Part shown: piece after piece, positions 17,401-28,151 of the stretch
How positions within the stretch are numbered: the stretch's first letter is position 1
Layout of the letters: each line of letters begins with the position of its first letter
Origin: an uncultured Aquimarina sp.
Lineage (GTDB): Bacteria; Bacteroidota; Bacteroidia; Flavobacteriales; Flavobacteriaceae
Length of the DNA stretch: 64,000 nucleotides
NCBI GenBank assembly: GCA_947500845.1
Contig: CANMTP010000007.1
Location: forward strand, 185,138-249,137
Reading direction: 5' to 3'
Made by a program: the position numbers and the translations under genes
The notes under the pieces: generated by a model
What the model saw: the letters and a program-made list of their open reading frames with translations, nothing else
Told to the model about the DNA's origin: nothing
The model's database searches: none

Positions 17401-20136
17401 TTACACTTCTTTTTCGGTAAACGGAACATTATTATCAAAAATTTCGAGTATCAATTTTTTTAATTGTACTAGGTATTCTTCAAATACAGCATCTGTAATT
17501 TGGTAATTTGGTTTGCTTCTAATGCTTTCTTTGGTTCCAAACTTGATAAATCCTGCTTGAAGATTTTTAAATGAAATTATACCTGCTTGAAAGGCTTCAA
17601 AATTTAGATTTTTATTATGATACATGTAAGCATAGGCTAGAATCTGCACAGCCTTACTATATTTATAATCTTCGATAATATTGTCCCAATCCATAAAAAC
17701 AATATCGTTTTGGCTAACTCTTCCCGTCTTATAATCTATTACTCGAAGCTCTCCATTTAGTTCATCAATTCGATCTACTTTTCCTTTAATGTAAACTGGA
17801 AAATCAAGTTCGGGAATTTTTATCTGTGTTTTCAGGCTGCTCTCAATAGATAGAATCTTTAGCTGAGCTCCATTTTTTAATAGTTCCTCTTCTGAAGTAA
17901 GAAAGTTATACACATATCGCTTAGCTACTTCAAAAATTAAAAGATTTTTGCCAGTAGTGATATCAAGTTCTGAGTACTCTTTTCTAAATTGATTCTTAAG
18001 CTCTACTTCAATATTACTTTTCATCTCTACAAGATTTTCTAATGTAATAAGAGTATTTTCTAAAGGCTTATAAAATGCTTCTAATGCGTTGTGAATTACT
18101 GTTCCTAATGTATTTGCAGCAATTGTCTCTTCTACCTCTTCGGTTTCTTTGATTCCAAGGACGTATTTATAATAGAAATCTAAAGGATTTCTGATATATG
18201 AGGTTAGGGCAGACGGTGATAAGCCATGTTCAGCAAGTTCTTTCAGTTTTTGTAATACTCCTAAATTTTTTTCAACTTGTAAAGGTTGGTTTACCAATTT
18301 AGGCACTTCTGAAGAAACTGTATATTCTGTAACTTTATGATTTGGTCTTTTATCGATATCCAGCTGAAGCAAGAAACGGCTTTTTTCTCCACCACCTACA
18401 CCTTCATCTTCGGTATTATAAACCAAGTAAACATTTTTGGCGCGTTGGATTAAACGATAAAAATGATAGGTGTATATAGCGTCTTTTTCTTTATAAGTGG
18501 GAAGATTATAGGCTCTCTTTAAATCATATGGGATGAAAGAATTTGCGCTTTTCCCGGCTGGTAGAACACCCTCATTAACTGAACTAATAATGACAGTTTC
18601 AAAATCAAGGCATCTTGACTCCAACATTCCCATAAATTGTAATCCCTGAAAAGGCTCTCCCGAGAAATCTAAGGATTCTGTCATCAAAATATCTTTATAT
18701 AGCCTATGCAATGCCCCTATTGTTGTAATATATGGATAACCACTATGTATTGTAGTCAATTTATTAAACACTAGATGAAAATGATAAACATACTCCAATT
18801 CTAATGCATTACCTTGTTTGTCGATGTTCTCTTTAAGAAGTTGAATAATTTTTCTACAATTACTTAACGCGGTAGTTACATCTTTCCATGGATCAAATAA
18901 CAATGCCAGTGCTTCTTTTTTATCTTCGACTACCTGGTCCTGTAATTTTTTTAAAGTGACATAAACCGTGTTTTCCTTTGATATAGTTGAAATTAAACTT
19001 CTGGATGTCGCTCCTAATAACCTATATACTGGATGACTACTTAAAATTTCTATTATCGATTTAAAATATAAGCCTCTTGTATTTGGACTTTTTTGAAGAT
19101 CAAATAACATTTCGAAAAAACCAGATATCGGAACCTCTTTAAGAGGCAGTCCCATAGTGATGTTAATTGAAGTAATCGTATTAGGTAATGAGTTAAGCAA
19201 GGGTTGTAATAAACCTTCATCGGCCAATACTAATGCTGTATTTTCTATTTCAGATTCTGGAATTTTAGAAAGGATCTTACCAATAGATTTTGCCTGTCCT
19301 ACATTCTTTGGAACTCCTATAAGTTTAATATCCTTTTCATTTGAAAAGTTATCTCTGATCCATTGAAATGGTTTATTTTTGTAATATTCCCATTGTTCTC
19401 TGTACTTACGCAAGAACAAGGCTGCCTCATGATAACTATTATCCATAAAAAACTGATCCCCGTCCCAATATGCTTCTGCAAGGCCCACCTCCAAAAGCGA
19501 TTGAAAAATAATTTGCTCTGCATTGTTTAAGGCGTTAAACCCAACTAGTATGTGTTTTCTTTTTTCCGTTTTAATATACTCCTTAATCTCTTCAGAAGCT
19601 TTTCTATAAAGCAATCCCTGGTATCCGATTTTTTTAGACAACAACCTGTCCTTAAAATCATTGTAATAGTCCAACAAACTTTCCCAGAACTTAACGTAGT
19701 TTTGTATTAGCTCTGTCTTTTCTTTTTGTAAATACCAATGGTTCATATCCTGAATATTGGATAGATATGTAAAAAAACTTTTATGATCAATACAATATCT
19801 ATCGATCTCGTTGAAGTCATAAATCAAGGTCTGAGCCCAATTGCTAAAGGTTTCAAAATCCTCTTTTTCTAGATGAGGATTTGTATTTAAATAAATTTCA
19901 TAAAATTCGAATAATGCTTGTATATTATCTATTTGTTGTAATCCTGAAACTTTTGTAATGAACTCTTCGATACTTAGAATCTCAGGAACTAGAATTGTTT
20001 GATTGGTATATATTCTTACTAATTCCTTTTTAAGAAATAACCCCGCTCTTTTACTAGGTACTAAAAAAACAAGATCGCTTATCTTTTCTTTTGCACTCTG
20101 TAATTCTAGCAGAACTTCTTTTAGAAAAGTTTTCAA
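17401..20136 (-). CDS. AddB-like PD-(D/E)XK nuclease/helicase-fold subunit
   Basis: The 911-residue protein begins VLLELQSAKEKISDLVFLVP, a UvrD-like fold with a degenerate nucleotide site (SKRAGLFLKK instead of a Walker A). The C-terminal quarter is a RecB-family nuclease: PSALTSYIRNPLDFYYKYVLG, then KGKVDRIDEL and VIDYKTG carrying the D-(E/D)xK catalytic residues. The cysteines that hold an iron-sulfur cluster in Bacillus AddB are not present at the equivalent SYIRNPLDFYY position. With the AddA-like protein encoded at 21955 it should form the end-resection complex for double-strand break repair. An OmpA gene separates the two subunits. Confidence 0.8.
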   Translation of the reverse strand: MKTFLKEVLLELQSAKEKISDLVFLVPSKRAGLFLKKELVRIYTNQTILVPEILSIEEFITKVSGLQQIDNIQALFEFYEIYLNTNPHLEKEDFETFSNWAQTLIYDFNEIDRYCIDHKSFFTYLSNIQDMNHWYLQKEKTELIQNYVKFWESLLDYYNDFKDRLLSKKIGYQGLLYRKASEEIKEYIKTEKRKHILVGFNALNNAEQIIFQSLLEVGLAEAYWDGDQFFMDNSYHEAALFLRKYREQWEYYKNKPFQWIRDNFSNEKDIKLIGVPKNVGQAKSIGKILSKIPESEIENTALVLADEGLLQPLLNSLPNTITSINITMGLPLKEVPISGFFEMLFDLQKSPNTRGLYFKSIIEILSSHPVYRLLGATSRSLISTISKENTVYVTLKKLQDQVVEDKKEALALLFDPWKDVTTALSNCRKIIQLLKENIDKQGNALELEYVYHFHLVFNKLTTIHSGYPYITTIGALHRLYKDILMTESLDFSGEPFQGLQFMGMLESRCLDFETVIISSVNEGVLPAGKSANSFIPYDLKRAYNLPTYKEKDAIYTYHFYRLIQRAKNVYLVYNTEDEGVGGGEKSRFLLQLDIDKRPNHKVTEYTVSSEVPKLVNQPLQVEKNLGVLQKLKELAEHGLSPSALTSYIRNPLDFYYKYVLGIKETEEVEETIAANTLGTVIHNALEAFYKPLENTLITLENLVEMKSNIEVELKNQFRKEYSELDITTGKNLLIFEVAKRYVYNFLTSEEELLKNGAQLKILSIESSLKTQIKIPELDFPVYIKGKVDRIDELNGELRVIDYKTGRVSQNDIVFMDWDNIIEDYKYSKAVQILAYAYMYHNKNLNFEAFQAGIISFKNLQAGFIKFGTKESIRSKPNYQITDAVFEEYLVQLKKLILEIFDNNVPFTEKEV

Positions 20137-20220
20137 GTGTTTAAATTTAAATCACCATCCTTTAAAAAAAGAATGATAAACCTTTTTGATTTTTGTTGTT
20201 TGATTTTTTAAAAATAAAAA

Positions 20221-20243
20221 ACGTCCCGATATTATCGGGACGT
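20221..20243 (-). terminator. Terminator of the OmpA gene
   Basis: The near-perfect palindrome ACGTCCCGATA / TATCGGGACGT is followed on the leftward strand by a T-tract (TTTTTTATTTT). It lies 29 bases after the OmpA stop codon and separates that gene from the AddB-like gene. Confidence 0.85.
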
Positions 20244-20271
20244 TTTGTGATTTATTATTGTGAGATTCTAT

Positions 20272-21675
20272 TTATTCTTTTACTAAGTTAATCTCTACAC
20301 GTCTGTTTTTAGCTCTACCAGCTCTAGTCTTATTAGTAGCGATAGGTCTGTCTTCTCCGTAACCAACAGCTGATAATCTGAATTGATCTACACCGTTCTC
20401 AGTCAAGAAGTTCTTAACAGAGTTAGCTCTAGAGTCAGATAATCTTTGGTTAAGTTTATTACTACCAGCGCTATCAGTGTGACCTTCTACCGTAAACTTA
20501 GCAGTAGGATATTCTTTTAAGATAGCGATAATATCATTAAGTACTTTATTAGATTCTGCTTTGATACTTGATTTACCAGAGTCGAATAATACCTGAGCAG
20601 CATACTCATTAAGAGTTTTCTGTACTTCTTCTGTTACTTCTGGACATCCGTTGTTTGCAACAGTACCAGCAACATCAGGACAGTTATCATCTTTATCTAA
20701 TACCCCGTCACCATCTTTATCTTGGTAAGGACATCCATTGTTAGCGGCAGGACCAGCTTCGTTAGGACAACCATCTTTAGCGTCAGCAATACCATCACCA
20801 TCTGCATCAGGACATCCGTTAAGTTCTGCTAATCCAGCAACAGTTGGACATTCGTCTTTAGGATCAGACACACCGTCGCCGTCAGTATCAGGACATCCGT
20901 TAAATTCTGCAGTACCTGCAGTATCAGGACATTCGTCTTTAGCATCAGTGATTCCATCACCGTCAGTATCAGGACATCCATTGAATTCCTCTAAACCAGG
21001 AACGTCTGGACACTCATCGTCTTTGTCATAAACACCATCACCATCAGTATCTTTACCTCCGAAAGCGAAAGTAATTCCTGCTGAGTGTTGGAAGTGTGTT
21101 GGAGGATAATTATTTACTTCATAATCCTCGAATACATGCTTATAAGTAGTTTGTAGATTAAACGCTAAGTTTTCAGTTAGCCAAAGGTTGAATCCTAAAG
21201 AACCATTTAAAGTTCCAGCACCTATTTCGTCTACCCAAGTATATCCACCACCTACACCTAAGTAAGGGTCAAACCAACTAGTGTTTAAAACATTTTTAAG
21301 GCTGTAGCTAATTCTACCATCAGCAGCGTAGTAAGATAAATCATCGGCTCTTACTTCTGTGCCGTCAGGAAATTCACCAAGTTTATCTATTCTGTTAACT
21401 GACCCAGAAACGGTAAAAGAAAAACCATCTCCTATATATCTACCAACAGATAATTTGGAAACAGAAGGAAGGATGTTCCAGTGGTCACTAGCATTAAAAT
21501 ATTCGTCGAAAATTTCTCCTTGAAAAGGTAGATCACCACCAGTAGGAAAGATGTCAACGGCATTAACGCCTATAGAAACCGCCCAAGGATTGTTTTCATC
21601 TTGTGCATTCGCAGTACTAACCCCTAGTACTAGTAACGAAGCCACTAAAAATCTGCTAAGATGTTTCATATTCAA
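20272..21675 (-). CDS. OmpA-family porin with thrombospondin type-3 repeats
   Basis: The 467-residue protein has a signal peptide, an eight-strand barrel-like N-domain (about 25-205), five calcium-binding TSP3-type repeats of the form DTDGDGxxDxxDxCPDxxG (about 210-345), and a C-terminal OmpA peptidoglycan-binding domain with [23 protein letters not shown] and GYGEDRP. It anchors the outer membrane to the cell wall; the Asp-rich linker should bind calcium. A textbook promoter lies at 21704-21734 and a strong terminator at 20221, so it is an independent, probably highly expressed, single-gene unit placed between the two AddAB-like genes. Confidence 0.95.
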   Translation of the reverse strand: MNMKHLSRFLVASLLVLGVSTANAQDENNPWAVSIGVNAVDIFPTGGDLPFQGEIFDEYFNASDHWNILPSVSKLSVGRYIGDGFSFTVSGSVNRIDKLGEFPDGTEVRADDLSYYAADGRISYSLKNVLNTSWFDPYLGVGGGYTWVDEIGAGTLNGSLGFNLWLTENLAFNLQTTYKHVFEDYEVNNYPPTHFQHSAGITFAFGGKDTDGDGVYDKDDECPDVPGLEEFNGCPDTDGDGITDAKDECPDTAGTAEFNGCPDTDGDGVSDPKDECPTVAGLAELNGCPDADGDGIADAKDGCPNEAGPAANNGCPYQDKDGDGVLDKDDNCPDVAGTVANNGCPEVTEEVQKTLNEYAAQVLFDSGKSSIKAESNKVLNDIIAILKEYPTAKFTVEGHTDSAGSNKLNQRLSDSRANSVKNFLTENGVDQFRLSAVGYGEDRPIATNKTRAGRAKNRRVEINLVKE

Positions 21676-21703
21676 TAATTTAATTTTTAAGTGTTAATTA
21701 GAG

Positions 21704-21734
21704 CAAATGTAATATGTTAAACATAACTGTCAAA
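21704..21734 (-). promoter_or_regulatory. Bacteroidota sigma-70-type promoter of the OmpA gene
   Basis: Read leftward: TTTG (21731-21734), a 19-base spacer, then TACATTTG (21704-21711). This matches the TTTG-N17-19-TAnnTTTG consensus exactly and lies about 28 bases upstream of the OmpA start codon. Confidence 0.85.
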
Positions 21735-21954
21735 GATAAATCTAATAAATTTTTCTTAATAGGCCAGTAAATATCGATGTTTTCAAGGGTCTTAAAGTTT
21801 TTTCTTACAGTATCTAAAACCCAAACAAAACAAAAATTTTGACCTTTTCAGAGAAAAATAATAGTATTCATCTCAACAATTATGGTACAATTATAAGATA
21901 AAAATACCTTTTATCCTTAAAATTCTTTTAGTAATTGTGAAAATCGTATATTAT

Positions 21955-24900
21955 TTATACGTATTTTAAAGTGATTCTTTCATTAAAATAAATTAGAATT
22001 TTGTTTTCTATAATGTACCCCATATCAAGAAGAATATCACTATATTTCTGTATCTGTTTTGTATGAGATTCATTATAAGCACCAGTCTTATAATCGATTA
22101 TTGTTGTGTAATCATTTTTATCGACCACAATTCTATCTGGACGAAATAAGTTCCCATTTGAAATAATATCACGCTCATTGTACACCTTATTTCCTTTGGA
22201 AAAATATTTTGATAATTTTGGATGATTGATTAGGTTTTGTATCTCCTGAGCTAATATTTCTTTTTCAAAAATAGTTATTTCCCCTTTTGTAAACGCTTCT
22301 TCTATTACGCTATTTATGTCCTCTTTGGTATAAATTGAAGACATAAGACCATGAATTAGATTTCCTTTTTCTATAGCATTTTTTTGAGCTGTATCCCATA
22401 ATTTACTCGAATTTGTAACAATATTAACCTTGTAGGTTCTAGAAGAATCGCCAAAATTAGAAAGTTTAATAGCTTTTGCTTCATGTTTTGTTTTTACAGC
22501 TATATCTGGTGGCTTATCAAAATTACCGAATGAATATTGCTTAGTTTTAGTATTCCATTTTCCAACATCTTTTAAATATGCTATTAATTTTCCAGAAAAC
22601 TTATTGGGACTACTTTCTCCTTTACTGTTGAGTTCTAGTTTAGAAATTATATATAACTGCTCCTTTGCTCTAGTTAGTACAACATATAATAAATTGAAGG
22701 TATCTAACTCTAACTGCGCTTGTCTTTTTAAGACAATACTATTAGCATACTCGCTGTAATCGGCAATATTTTTACTATAATCAACAAAAACTTCTTTAAA
22801 TCCAAAATAGTCCTCTTTGGTAACGCCAAGCCAAGTCTTAGGTTCTATTTCTCTATATATATCTATATTTGCAAAAGGATAAATCACACATGGAAACTCT
22901 AAGCCTTTGGCTTTATGAATGGTCATAATCTTTATAGCTTCTTTGGTATCAGGTGCGACAATACTCAACTTGTCTTTCTTATCCTCCCAAAATGAAAGAA
23001 AACCTATCATCCCTTCTGTATTGTGTTGTGTAAAAGTGAATACCACATCCAAAAAAAACTGAATATATGCAGGAGTAATTTGTGCCAAATTAAAACTACT
23101 AATTATATATTCTACAGCATCATAAAGAGGTCTTATTGCCAATTGATCAAAATCAAAATCTATACTTAAAGCTTCTAATTGGGATAAGAACCCTATCTTA
23201 CTATTGTCTATCATTTTTTGCAAAAATGAGTGTTTTTCTTGAGTAGCAATATCTTTGGAAAGGAAATGTAGTACATCAACTTTTGCCTGAAGATTATCAG
23301 GTTGTATATACCATGTAATTAAATCAATGATGAATATTACCTCGGGAGCGTTTTTTATCAATAATGTTTCTGAAGAGATTATAGACAGTCCTTTGTCGGC
23401 AAGAAAATTGGCAATTGTCACACCTTCTTTTTGTTTTCTTATAATAATACAAATATCATTGGGCTTGTATCCTTTATCCTGAAGTTCGATGATTGTTTCA
23501 TAAACTTTTAGAGGATAAACTTCCTGTTCTTCAGTAGCATTTTTGGCATCAATAAAAGATATATCTATATAGCCATCTTTTTTAGAATTTACTTCTTGAT
23601 TATTACCCAAAAGATAGAGTTGTTGATGTTTTTCATTACTAAAATCCTTGGATAAAAAAGTAAAAAAACTATTGTTAAACTTTACAATCTCTTCATGGCT
23701 TCGGTAATTTTTTGGCAGATTAAGCACGCGTTTATCTTTCACCGAAAAAGGATTTTGGTCTAAAGATAGTTCTATAAATTGTTCTGCTTTTCCTCCTCTC
23801 CATCTGTAGATTGCCTGTTTCGCATCTCCAACAATTGTAATCCTCCCTCTTTTTCCTGTTAATGTTTCACTAGCTACGGCGTTATCAATAAGAGGAATCA
23901 AATTTTTCCATTGCAGTTCTGAAGTATCCTGAAACTCATCAATAAAATAATCTCGATATCGCTCCCCTAACCGCTCATAAATGAACGGAGCAGGTTGTCC
24001 TTGAATACTTTTGCTTATAATTGAATTGAATTCTGAAATCAACAAAATTCTCCTTTCCTTTCGAATCGCTATTAATTCTTGATTAATAGTATTCAAAACA
24101 GATAATGGAGTAAGGTTTTTGATACAGTTTTTAAAAAAATGATTCTGAGTGAACCCTAATTTTGTGGCTAAAAAAGCTTCTTCGATCGCAGGTCTAAGAT
24201 GATCAATAATACTTCTTTTATCTTGATCCAGTTTGTTACTGTAAAAGGAAGCGTTTCTTATATCTTGTTTCCAAACAGCTTTAAAATCGATATTGGTTTC
24301 TCCCTCTGCCAGCTTTTGAAAATGATTAGGGATCGATCCTCTTGTAAAGTCAGCATAATCAATTCCATTGTCTTTTAATATTTCAAGAACGCTTTCTGCC
24401 TTTGAAATAATAGTTTTTTTGTTTTCGGTGATTTTTTTATACAAAAGTTTTTTAAGCCCTTCAAAATCATCATATGTTTTATTAGAGAGGTTATTAAGGT
24501 GCTCCCTGTCATTTTCGCTAAAAAGAAGTCTCGCAACTTTATTAAGCTCTACTGTAATATCCCAGCTTTTGTCTTCTTCAAGTTTACTTATTGCAAAATC
24601 TATAATTAGTTTGGTAAGGGTATCGTCTAATCCGATTTTTGCTATCACATTATCTACAGCCTCTTCAATTAATTTTTCTGTATCCATTTCAATCTCAAAA
24701 TTCATAGGTATTCCTAAATCATGAGCGAACGTCCTAAGTATTCTGTGTGTAAATGTATCAATGGTAACAATATCAAAAGCAGCATAATTATGAAGAATAC
24801 TCTTTAAAACTCTATTCGCTTTTTGTTTAAGTTTTTCTTCAGTGATTTTGATCTCGACAACCAGGTCTTTGAGTATATCCTTATAATCAGAAGGAGTACT

Positions 24901-25107
24901 AGGGTGGCTTAGCGCAACTAAGTTTTCTAACACCCGCATTTTCATCTCGGCCACAGCCTTATTGGTAAAGGTAATGGCTAATATATTTTTATAAGAATCT
25001 TGGTATTCTCCTTGTAACAAGGTAACAAGGTATTCTTTGACCAAAGTATAGGTTTTTCCAGCTCCGGCGGCAGCATTATATACAGTAAAAGCAGTATTTA
25101 AGTTCAA
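21955..25107 (-). CDS. AddA/RecB-like UvrD-family helicase-nuclease
   Basis: The 1050-residue protein has all superfamily 1A helicase motifs: Walker A AAGAGKT at 13-19, VTIDTFTHRILRTFA, the Walker B DEFQDTS, GDAKQAIYRWRGG and TIHKAKGLEFP. The C-terminus carries a RecB-type nuclease domain with RPDRIVVDKND and IIDYKTG. This combination is that of AddA/RecB exonuclease V subunits that unwind and degrade DNA from double-strand ends. It is the upstream gene; an OmpA gene and then the AddB-like partner follow in the same direction. Length is slightly below Bacillus AddA but normal for Bacteroidota. Confidence 0.85.
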   Translation of the reverse strand: MNLNTAFTVYNAAAGAGKTYTLVKEYLVTLLQGEYQDSYKNILAITFTNKAVAEMKMRVLENLVALSHPSTPSDYKDILKDLVVEIKITEEKLKQKANRVLKSILHNYAAFDIVTIDTFTHRILRTFAHDLGIPMNFEIEMDTEKLIEEAVDNVIAKIGLDDTLTKLIIDFAISKLEEDKSWDITVELNKVARLLFSENDREHLNNLSNKTYDDFEGLKKLLYKKITENKKTIISKAESVLEILKDNGIDYADFTRGSIPNHFQKLAEGETNIDFKAVWKQDIRNASFYSNKLDQDKRSIIDHLRPAIEEAFLATKLGFTQNHFFKNCIKNLTPLSVLNTINQELIAIRKERRILLISEFNSIISKSIQGQPAPFIYERLGERYRDYFIDEFQDTSELQWKNLIPLIDNAVASETLTGKRGRITIVGDAKQAIYRWRGGKAEQFIELSLDQNPFSVKDKRVLNLPKNYRSHEEIVKFNNSFFTFLSKDFSNEKHQQLYLLGNNQEVNSKKDGYIDISFIDAKNATEEQEVYPLKVYETIIELQDKGYKPNDICIIIRKQKEGVTIANFLADKGLSIISSETLLIKNAPEVIFIIDLITWYIQPDNLQAKVDVLHFLSKDIATQEKHSFLQKMIDNSKIGFLSQLEALSIDFDFDQLAIRPLYDAVEYIISSFNLAQITPAYIQFFLDVVFTFTQHNTEGMIGFLSFWEDKKDKLSIVAPDTKEAIKIMTIHKAKGLEFPCVIYPFANIDIYREIEPKTWLGVTKEDYFGFKEVFVDYSKNIADYSEYANSIVLKRQAQLELDTFNLLYVVLTRAKEQLYIISKLELNSKGESSPNKFSGKLIAYLKDVGKWNTKTKQYSFGNFDKPPDIAVKTKHEAKAIKLSNFGDSSRTYKVNIVTNSSKLWDTAQKNAIEKGNLIHGLMSSIYTKEDINSVIEEAFTKGEITIFEKEILAQEIQNLINHPKLSKYFSKGNKVYNERDIISNGNLFRPDRIVVDKNDYTTIIDYKTGAYNESHTKQIQKYSDILLDMGYIIENKILIYFNERITLKYV

Positions 25108-25229
25108 CTATTTTTTTACTAAAATACTAAAAGAAGGTGTTTTTATCACATTTACTCAAATAATTAAATTTATCAATATCTATTTGGTTACCCAGCAATG
25201 GTTTTAATTAATTTATAACAATTATTAAT

Positions 25230-25259
25230 TTTTATTCATCCCGCTAATTGTTAAATTTG
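25230..25259 (+). promoter_or_regulatory. Promoter of the superoxide dismutase gene
   Basis: TTTT (25230-25233), an 18-base spacer and TAAATTTG (25252-25259) fit the Bacteroidota consensus with one mismatch in the -33 box. It lies 39 bases before the start codon. Confidence 0.6.
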
Positions 25260-25298
25260 GTGTCATTTTCATTTTTTATTAATCAAATAAATTAAAAT

Positions 25299-25907
25299 AT
25301 GTCATTCGAATTACCAAAATTAAACTACGCTTTTGATGCGTTAGAACCCCATATAGATGCCCGAACTATGGAAATTCACCATGATAAACATCATGCTGGG
25401 TACACCAAAAAATTAAATGATGCTATAGAAGGTACGGACCTAGAGGGCAAAACAATAGAAAACATTCTTATTAACCTTGACATGTCTAACACCGCTGTAA
25501 GAAATAATGGTGGTGGATATTTTAATCACAATTTGTTTTGGGAAGTTATGTCACCAAATGGAGGAGGTAAACCTTCTGGCGAACTGGCCGATGCTATCAA
25601 TTCTGCTTATGAATCTTTTGATGCCTTTAAAGATGAGTTTTCAAAGGCTGCAGGTAGCCGTTTTGGTTCAGGATGGGCTTGGCTATGTGTTCATAGCGGC
25701 GGAAAAGTAGAAATATGTTCTACTCCTAATCAAGATAATCCTCTAATGCCAGGTGTTGGTTGTGGAGGAACTCCTATCTTGGGTATAGACGTTTGGGAAC
25801 ATGCATATTACTTACATTACCAGAATCGTCGTCCTGATTATATTTCTGCTTTTTATAATGTAATTGATTGGAATGAGGTTTCTAGCAGATATGCTCAAGG
25901 AAAATAA
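25299..25907 (+). CDS. Superoxide dismutase, Fe/Mn type
   Basis: This 202-residue enzyme dismutates superoxide in the cytoplasm. Metal ligands are visible: His27 in EIHHDKHH, the His in [10 protein letters not shown], and the Asp and His of [15 protein letters not shown]. The last motif and [16 protein letters not shown] spacing are standard for the family. Residues that separate Fe from Mn enzymes (the Gly/Gln second-sphere position) do not allow a safe call from reading alone, so no sodA/sodB symbol is given. It has its own promoter and a strong terminator at 25933, so it is a single-gene unit. Confidence 0.95.
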   Translation: MSFELPKLNYAFDALEPHIDARTMEIHHDKHHAGYTKKLNDAIEGTDLEGKTIENILINLDMSNTAVRNNGGGYFNHNLFWEVMSPNGGGKPSGELADAINSAYESFDAFKDEFSKAAGSRFGSGWAWLCVHSGGKVEICSTPNQDNPLMPGVGCGGTPILGIDVWEHAYYLHYQNRRPDYISAFYNVIDWNEVSSRYAQGK

Positions 25908-25932
25908 ATAAAAACGATTTTCAAAAAAAAGT

Positions 25933-25956
25933 AAGAGTCGCAAAATTGCGACTCTT
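25933..25956 (+). terminator. Terminator of the superoxide dismutase gene
   Basis: Perfect 11-bp arms (AAGAGTCGCAA / TTGCGACTCTT) followed by TTTTATAT, 25 bases after the stop codon. Confidence 0.9.
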
Positions 25957-25984
25957 TTTATATGTAAATATTACGGAATGTCGT

Positions 25985-26058
25985 AAAATAAAAAAAGGTG
26001 GAAAGTCCACCTTTTTTTGCCCCAAATCTACCATGAACTTAACCTACTTATGCTATGG
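25985..26058 (-). ncRNA. Candidate leftward small RNA, distant relative (copy 3)
   Basis: Read leftward, a TATATTAG box (26064-26071) with a TTTC about 19 bases upstream precedes about 75 bases that contain a CCAT / ATGG stem, a core GTTAAGTTCAT and a terminal hairpin (GGTGGA / TCCACC, 25997-26012) with a T8 tail. The core differs from the GTTGAGTTTGT of copies 1 and 2 only by transitions, and the order of parts is the same. It lies between the SOD terminator and the 3' end of the purF-like gene, so the hairpin could instead simply end the purF transcript. Confidence 0.4.
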
Positions 26059-26170
26059 CTTTGCTAATATAAGACGGAAAATCATTGTGGAAAAATGTTT
26101 TAGATAAAAGGTCAAAATAATTGTTGAAATACACAAATTAACCATTTTTAACATCAAAACATTTTTATTT

Positions 26171-28069
26171 TTAGTATGCTCTTTCGTTTTTACCTTCAAA
26201 GAAATTTATAAAAGCCTTATTTACTACTCTATTACCACCAATTGTTGGGTAATCTCCTGTAAAATACCAGTCACCAAGATTCTTAGGACAAGCCCGGTGC
26301 AGGTTATCTACAGTTTGATAAATAATCTTTACGTCGGCTTTTACAGTCTTATCACTTAAAAGCTCAGCTATTTTATCACTTATTTCCTGATCAGAAAATC
26401 CACTGTAAATCTCTTTTACAAAATTTTGAACTTCAGCATCTGCCAGATTTTCTTGAGCCTTGCATTTTTCATAAACTTTTTCTACAAGGTCGTAGTTGCC
26501 ATCTTCTTTCAAAAGCTCTAATGCAGCTTGAAAAGCAATTAAGCCTTCCAGTCTTGCCATATCTATTCCATAACAATCCGGATACCTAATTTGAGGTGCA
26601 GAAGAGACAATAACAATCTTTTTTGGATTTAATCTATCCATCATTTTGATAATACTCTTCTTAAGTGTAGTTCCTCTAACAATGCTATCATCTATAATGA
26701 CCAGATTATCGTCTGATTTTACGACGCCATAAGTAACATCATAAACATGCGCCACTAAATCATCTCTGCTGCTATCTTCTGTGATAAAAGTTCGAAGCTT
26801 TGCGTCTTTTATAGCAATTTTTTCTGTTCTTAATCTGGCAGAAAGAATTTCAGATAAGCGTTCATCTGTTAATGTCTCCTTCTCGGATAGAATGGTTTCA
26901 TTTTTTTGTTTATTTAATTCATCCTGTGCGGCCTCTACCATTCCATAAAAAGAAGTCTCTGCAGTATTCGGGATAAAGGAGAAAACTGTGTTCACTGTAT
27001 CATGATTGATTTCTTCCAAAACCTGAGGCATTATTAACTTTCCTAGATCCTTTCTTTCTTTATAAATTTCTGCATCACTTCCTCTAGAAAAATATATTCG
27101 TTCAAACGAGCAAGCTTTACGCTCTAGGGGTTCGATGATTCTTTTTACAGAAGTATCTCCGTTTTTCTTGACAATAATTGCTTTGCCTGGGTCTAATTCT
27201 ACTATTTTAGCGAAAGGAACATTAAATACGGTTTGTATGACTGGTCTTTCTGAGGCAACTACCACTACCTCATCATCTTTATAGTAGTATGTGGGCCTAA
27301 TTCCTGCAGGGTCCCTTAGGACAAATGCATCACCATGACCTAACATTCCCGCCATGGCATATCCACCATCCCAATCTCTAGAAGATTTTCTAAGAATTTT
27401 GGCAACATTTAACCGCTCCACTATTTGTGGAGAAGCATCAATCTTGTTATATCCTTCTTTTTTTAATTGTTTATATAATTTTGCCACTTCAGAATCAAGG
27501 AAATGACCAATCTTTTCCATTACGGTAACAGTATCTACTTTATCTTTAGGATGCTGTCCTAGTCGCACAAGATTGTCAAACAACACATCATTGTTTGTCA
27601 TATTAAAATTACCTGCAACAATAAGATTACGATGCATCCAGTTATTCTGTCTTAAAAATGGGTGAACACTCTCCACACTATTTTTACCAAATGTTCCATA
27701 ACGTACATGTCCTAGAAGGACTTCTCCTATATAGGGTATATTTTTTTTCTGAAGAACAACATTATCTGTATATTCTGGATGGTCAACAAGTTCTTTGTTT
27801 ATTCTATCATTAATTTGAGAGAAAATATCCTGAATTGGTTGCGCTGCAATAGAACGCACCCTGCTTATATATCGTTCCCCAGGAGGAGTATCTAACTTAA
27901 TGCTTGCAAAACCAGCACCGTCCTGACCGCGGTTATGTTGCTTTTCCATCATTAGATACATTTTATTCACTCCATAAAATGCACTACCATATTTCTCTTT
28001 ATAATACTCTAACGGTTTTAATAGTCGTATAAATGCAATCCCGCATTCGTGTTTTAACGCATCACTCAT
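26171..28069 (-). CDS. PurF-like amidophosphoribosyltransferase
   Basis: The 632-residue protein has an N-terminal class II glutamine amidotransferase domain (MSDALKHECGIAFIRL, nucleophile Cys9 after a short propeptide; HNRGQDGAG; GHVRYGT) and a C-terminal phosphoribosyltransferase domain with the PRPP loop VIIDDSIVRGTT. That is the PurF architecture, which makes phosphoribosylamine in the first step of purine synthesis. It is over 100 residues longer than E. coli PurF, with extra C-terminal sequence (about 550-632). Bacteroidota often carry two PurF-like genes and I cannot say which this is, so no symbol is given. It starts 82 bases after the PfkB gene on the same strand. Confidence 0.85.
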   Translation of the reverse strand: MSDALKHECGIAFIRLLKPLEYYKEKYGSAFYGVNKMYLMMEKQHNRGQDGAGFASIKLDTPPGERYISRVRSIAAQPIQDIFSQINDRINKELVDHPEYTDNVVLQKKNIPYIGEVLLGHVRYGTFGKNSVESVHPFLRQNNWMHRNLIVAGNFNMTNNDVLFDNLVRLGQHPKDKVDTVTVMEKIGHFLDSEVAKLYKQLKKEGYNKIDASPQIVERLNVAKILRKSSRDWDGGYAMAGMLGHGDAFVLRDPAGIRPTYYYKDDEVVVVASERPVIQTVFNVPFAKIVELDPGKAIIVKKNGDTSVKRIIEPLERKACSFERIYFSRGSDAEIYKERKDLGKLIMPQVLEEINHDTVNTVFSFIPNTAETSFYGMVEAAQDELNKQKNETILSEKETLTDERLSEILSARLRTEKIAIKDAKLRTFITEDSSRDDLVAHVYDVTYGVVKSDDNLVIIDDSIVRGTTLKKSIIKMMDRLNPKKIVIVSSAPQIRYPDCYGIDMARLEGLIAFQAALELLKEDGNYDLVEKVYEKCKAQENLADAEVQNFVKEIYSGFSDQEISDKIAELLSDKTVKADVKIIYQTVDNLHRACPKNLGDWYFTGDYPTIGGNRVVNKAFINFFEGKNERAY

Positions 28070-28151
28070 TGTATTCCGAAATTCTAAGTTGTTGTGTTGA
28101 GTATATCATAATTAAAAAAGCCCTAAAAACTTTGTTTCAAGGTCGTGTTAA

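Noticed and set aside
20738..21031. Open frame opposite the TSP3 repeats of the OmpA gene, with Ser/Pro/Ala-rich repeats
   Set aside because: The repeats come from the Asp-rich calcium-binding repeats on the real strand; no independent support.
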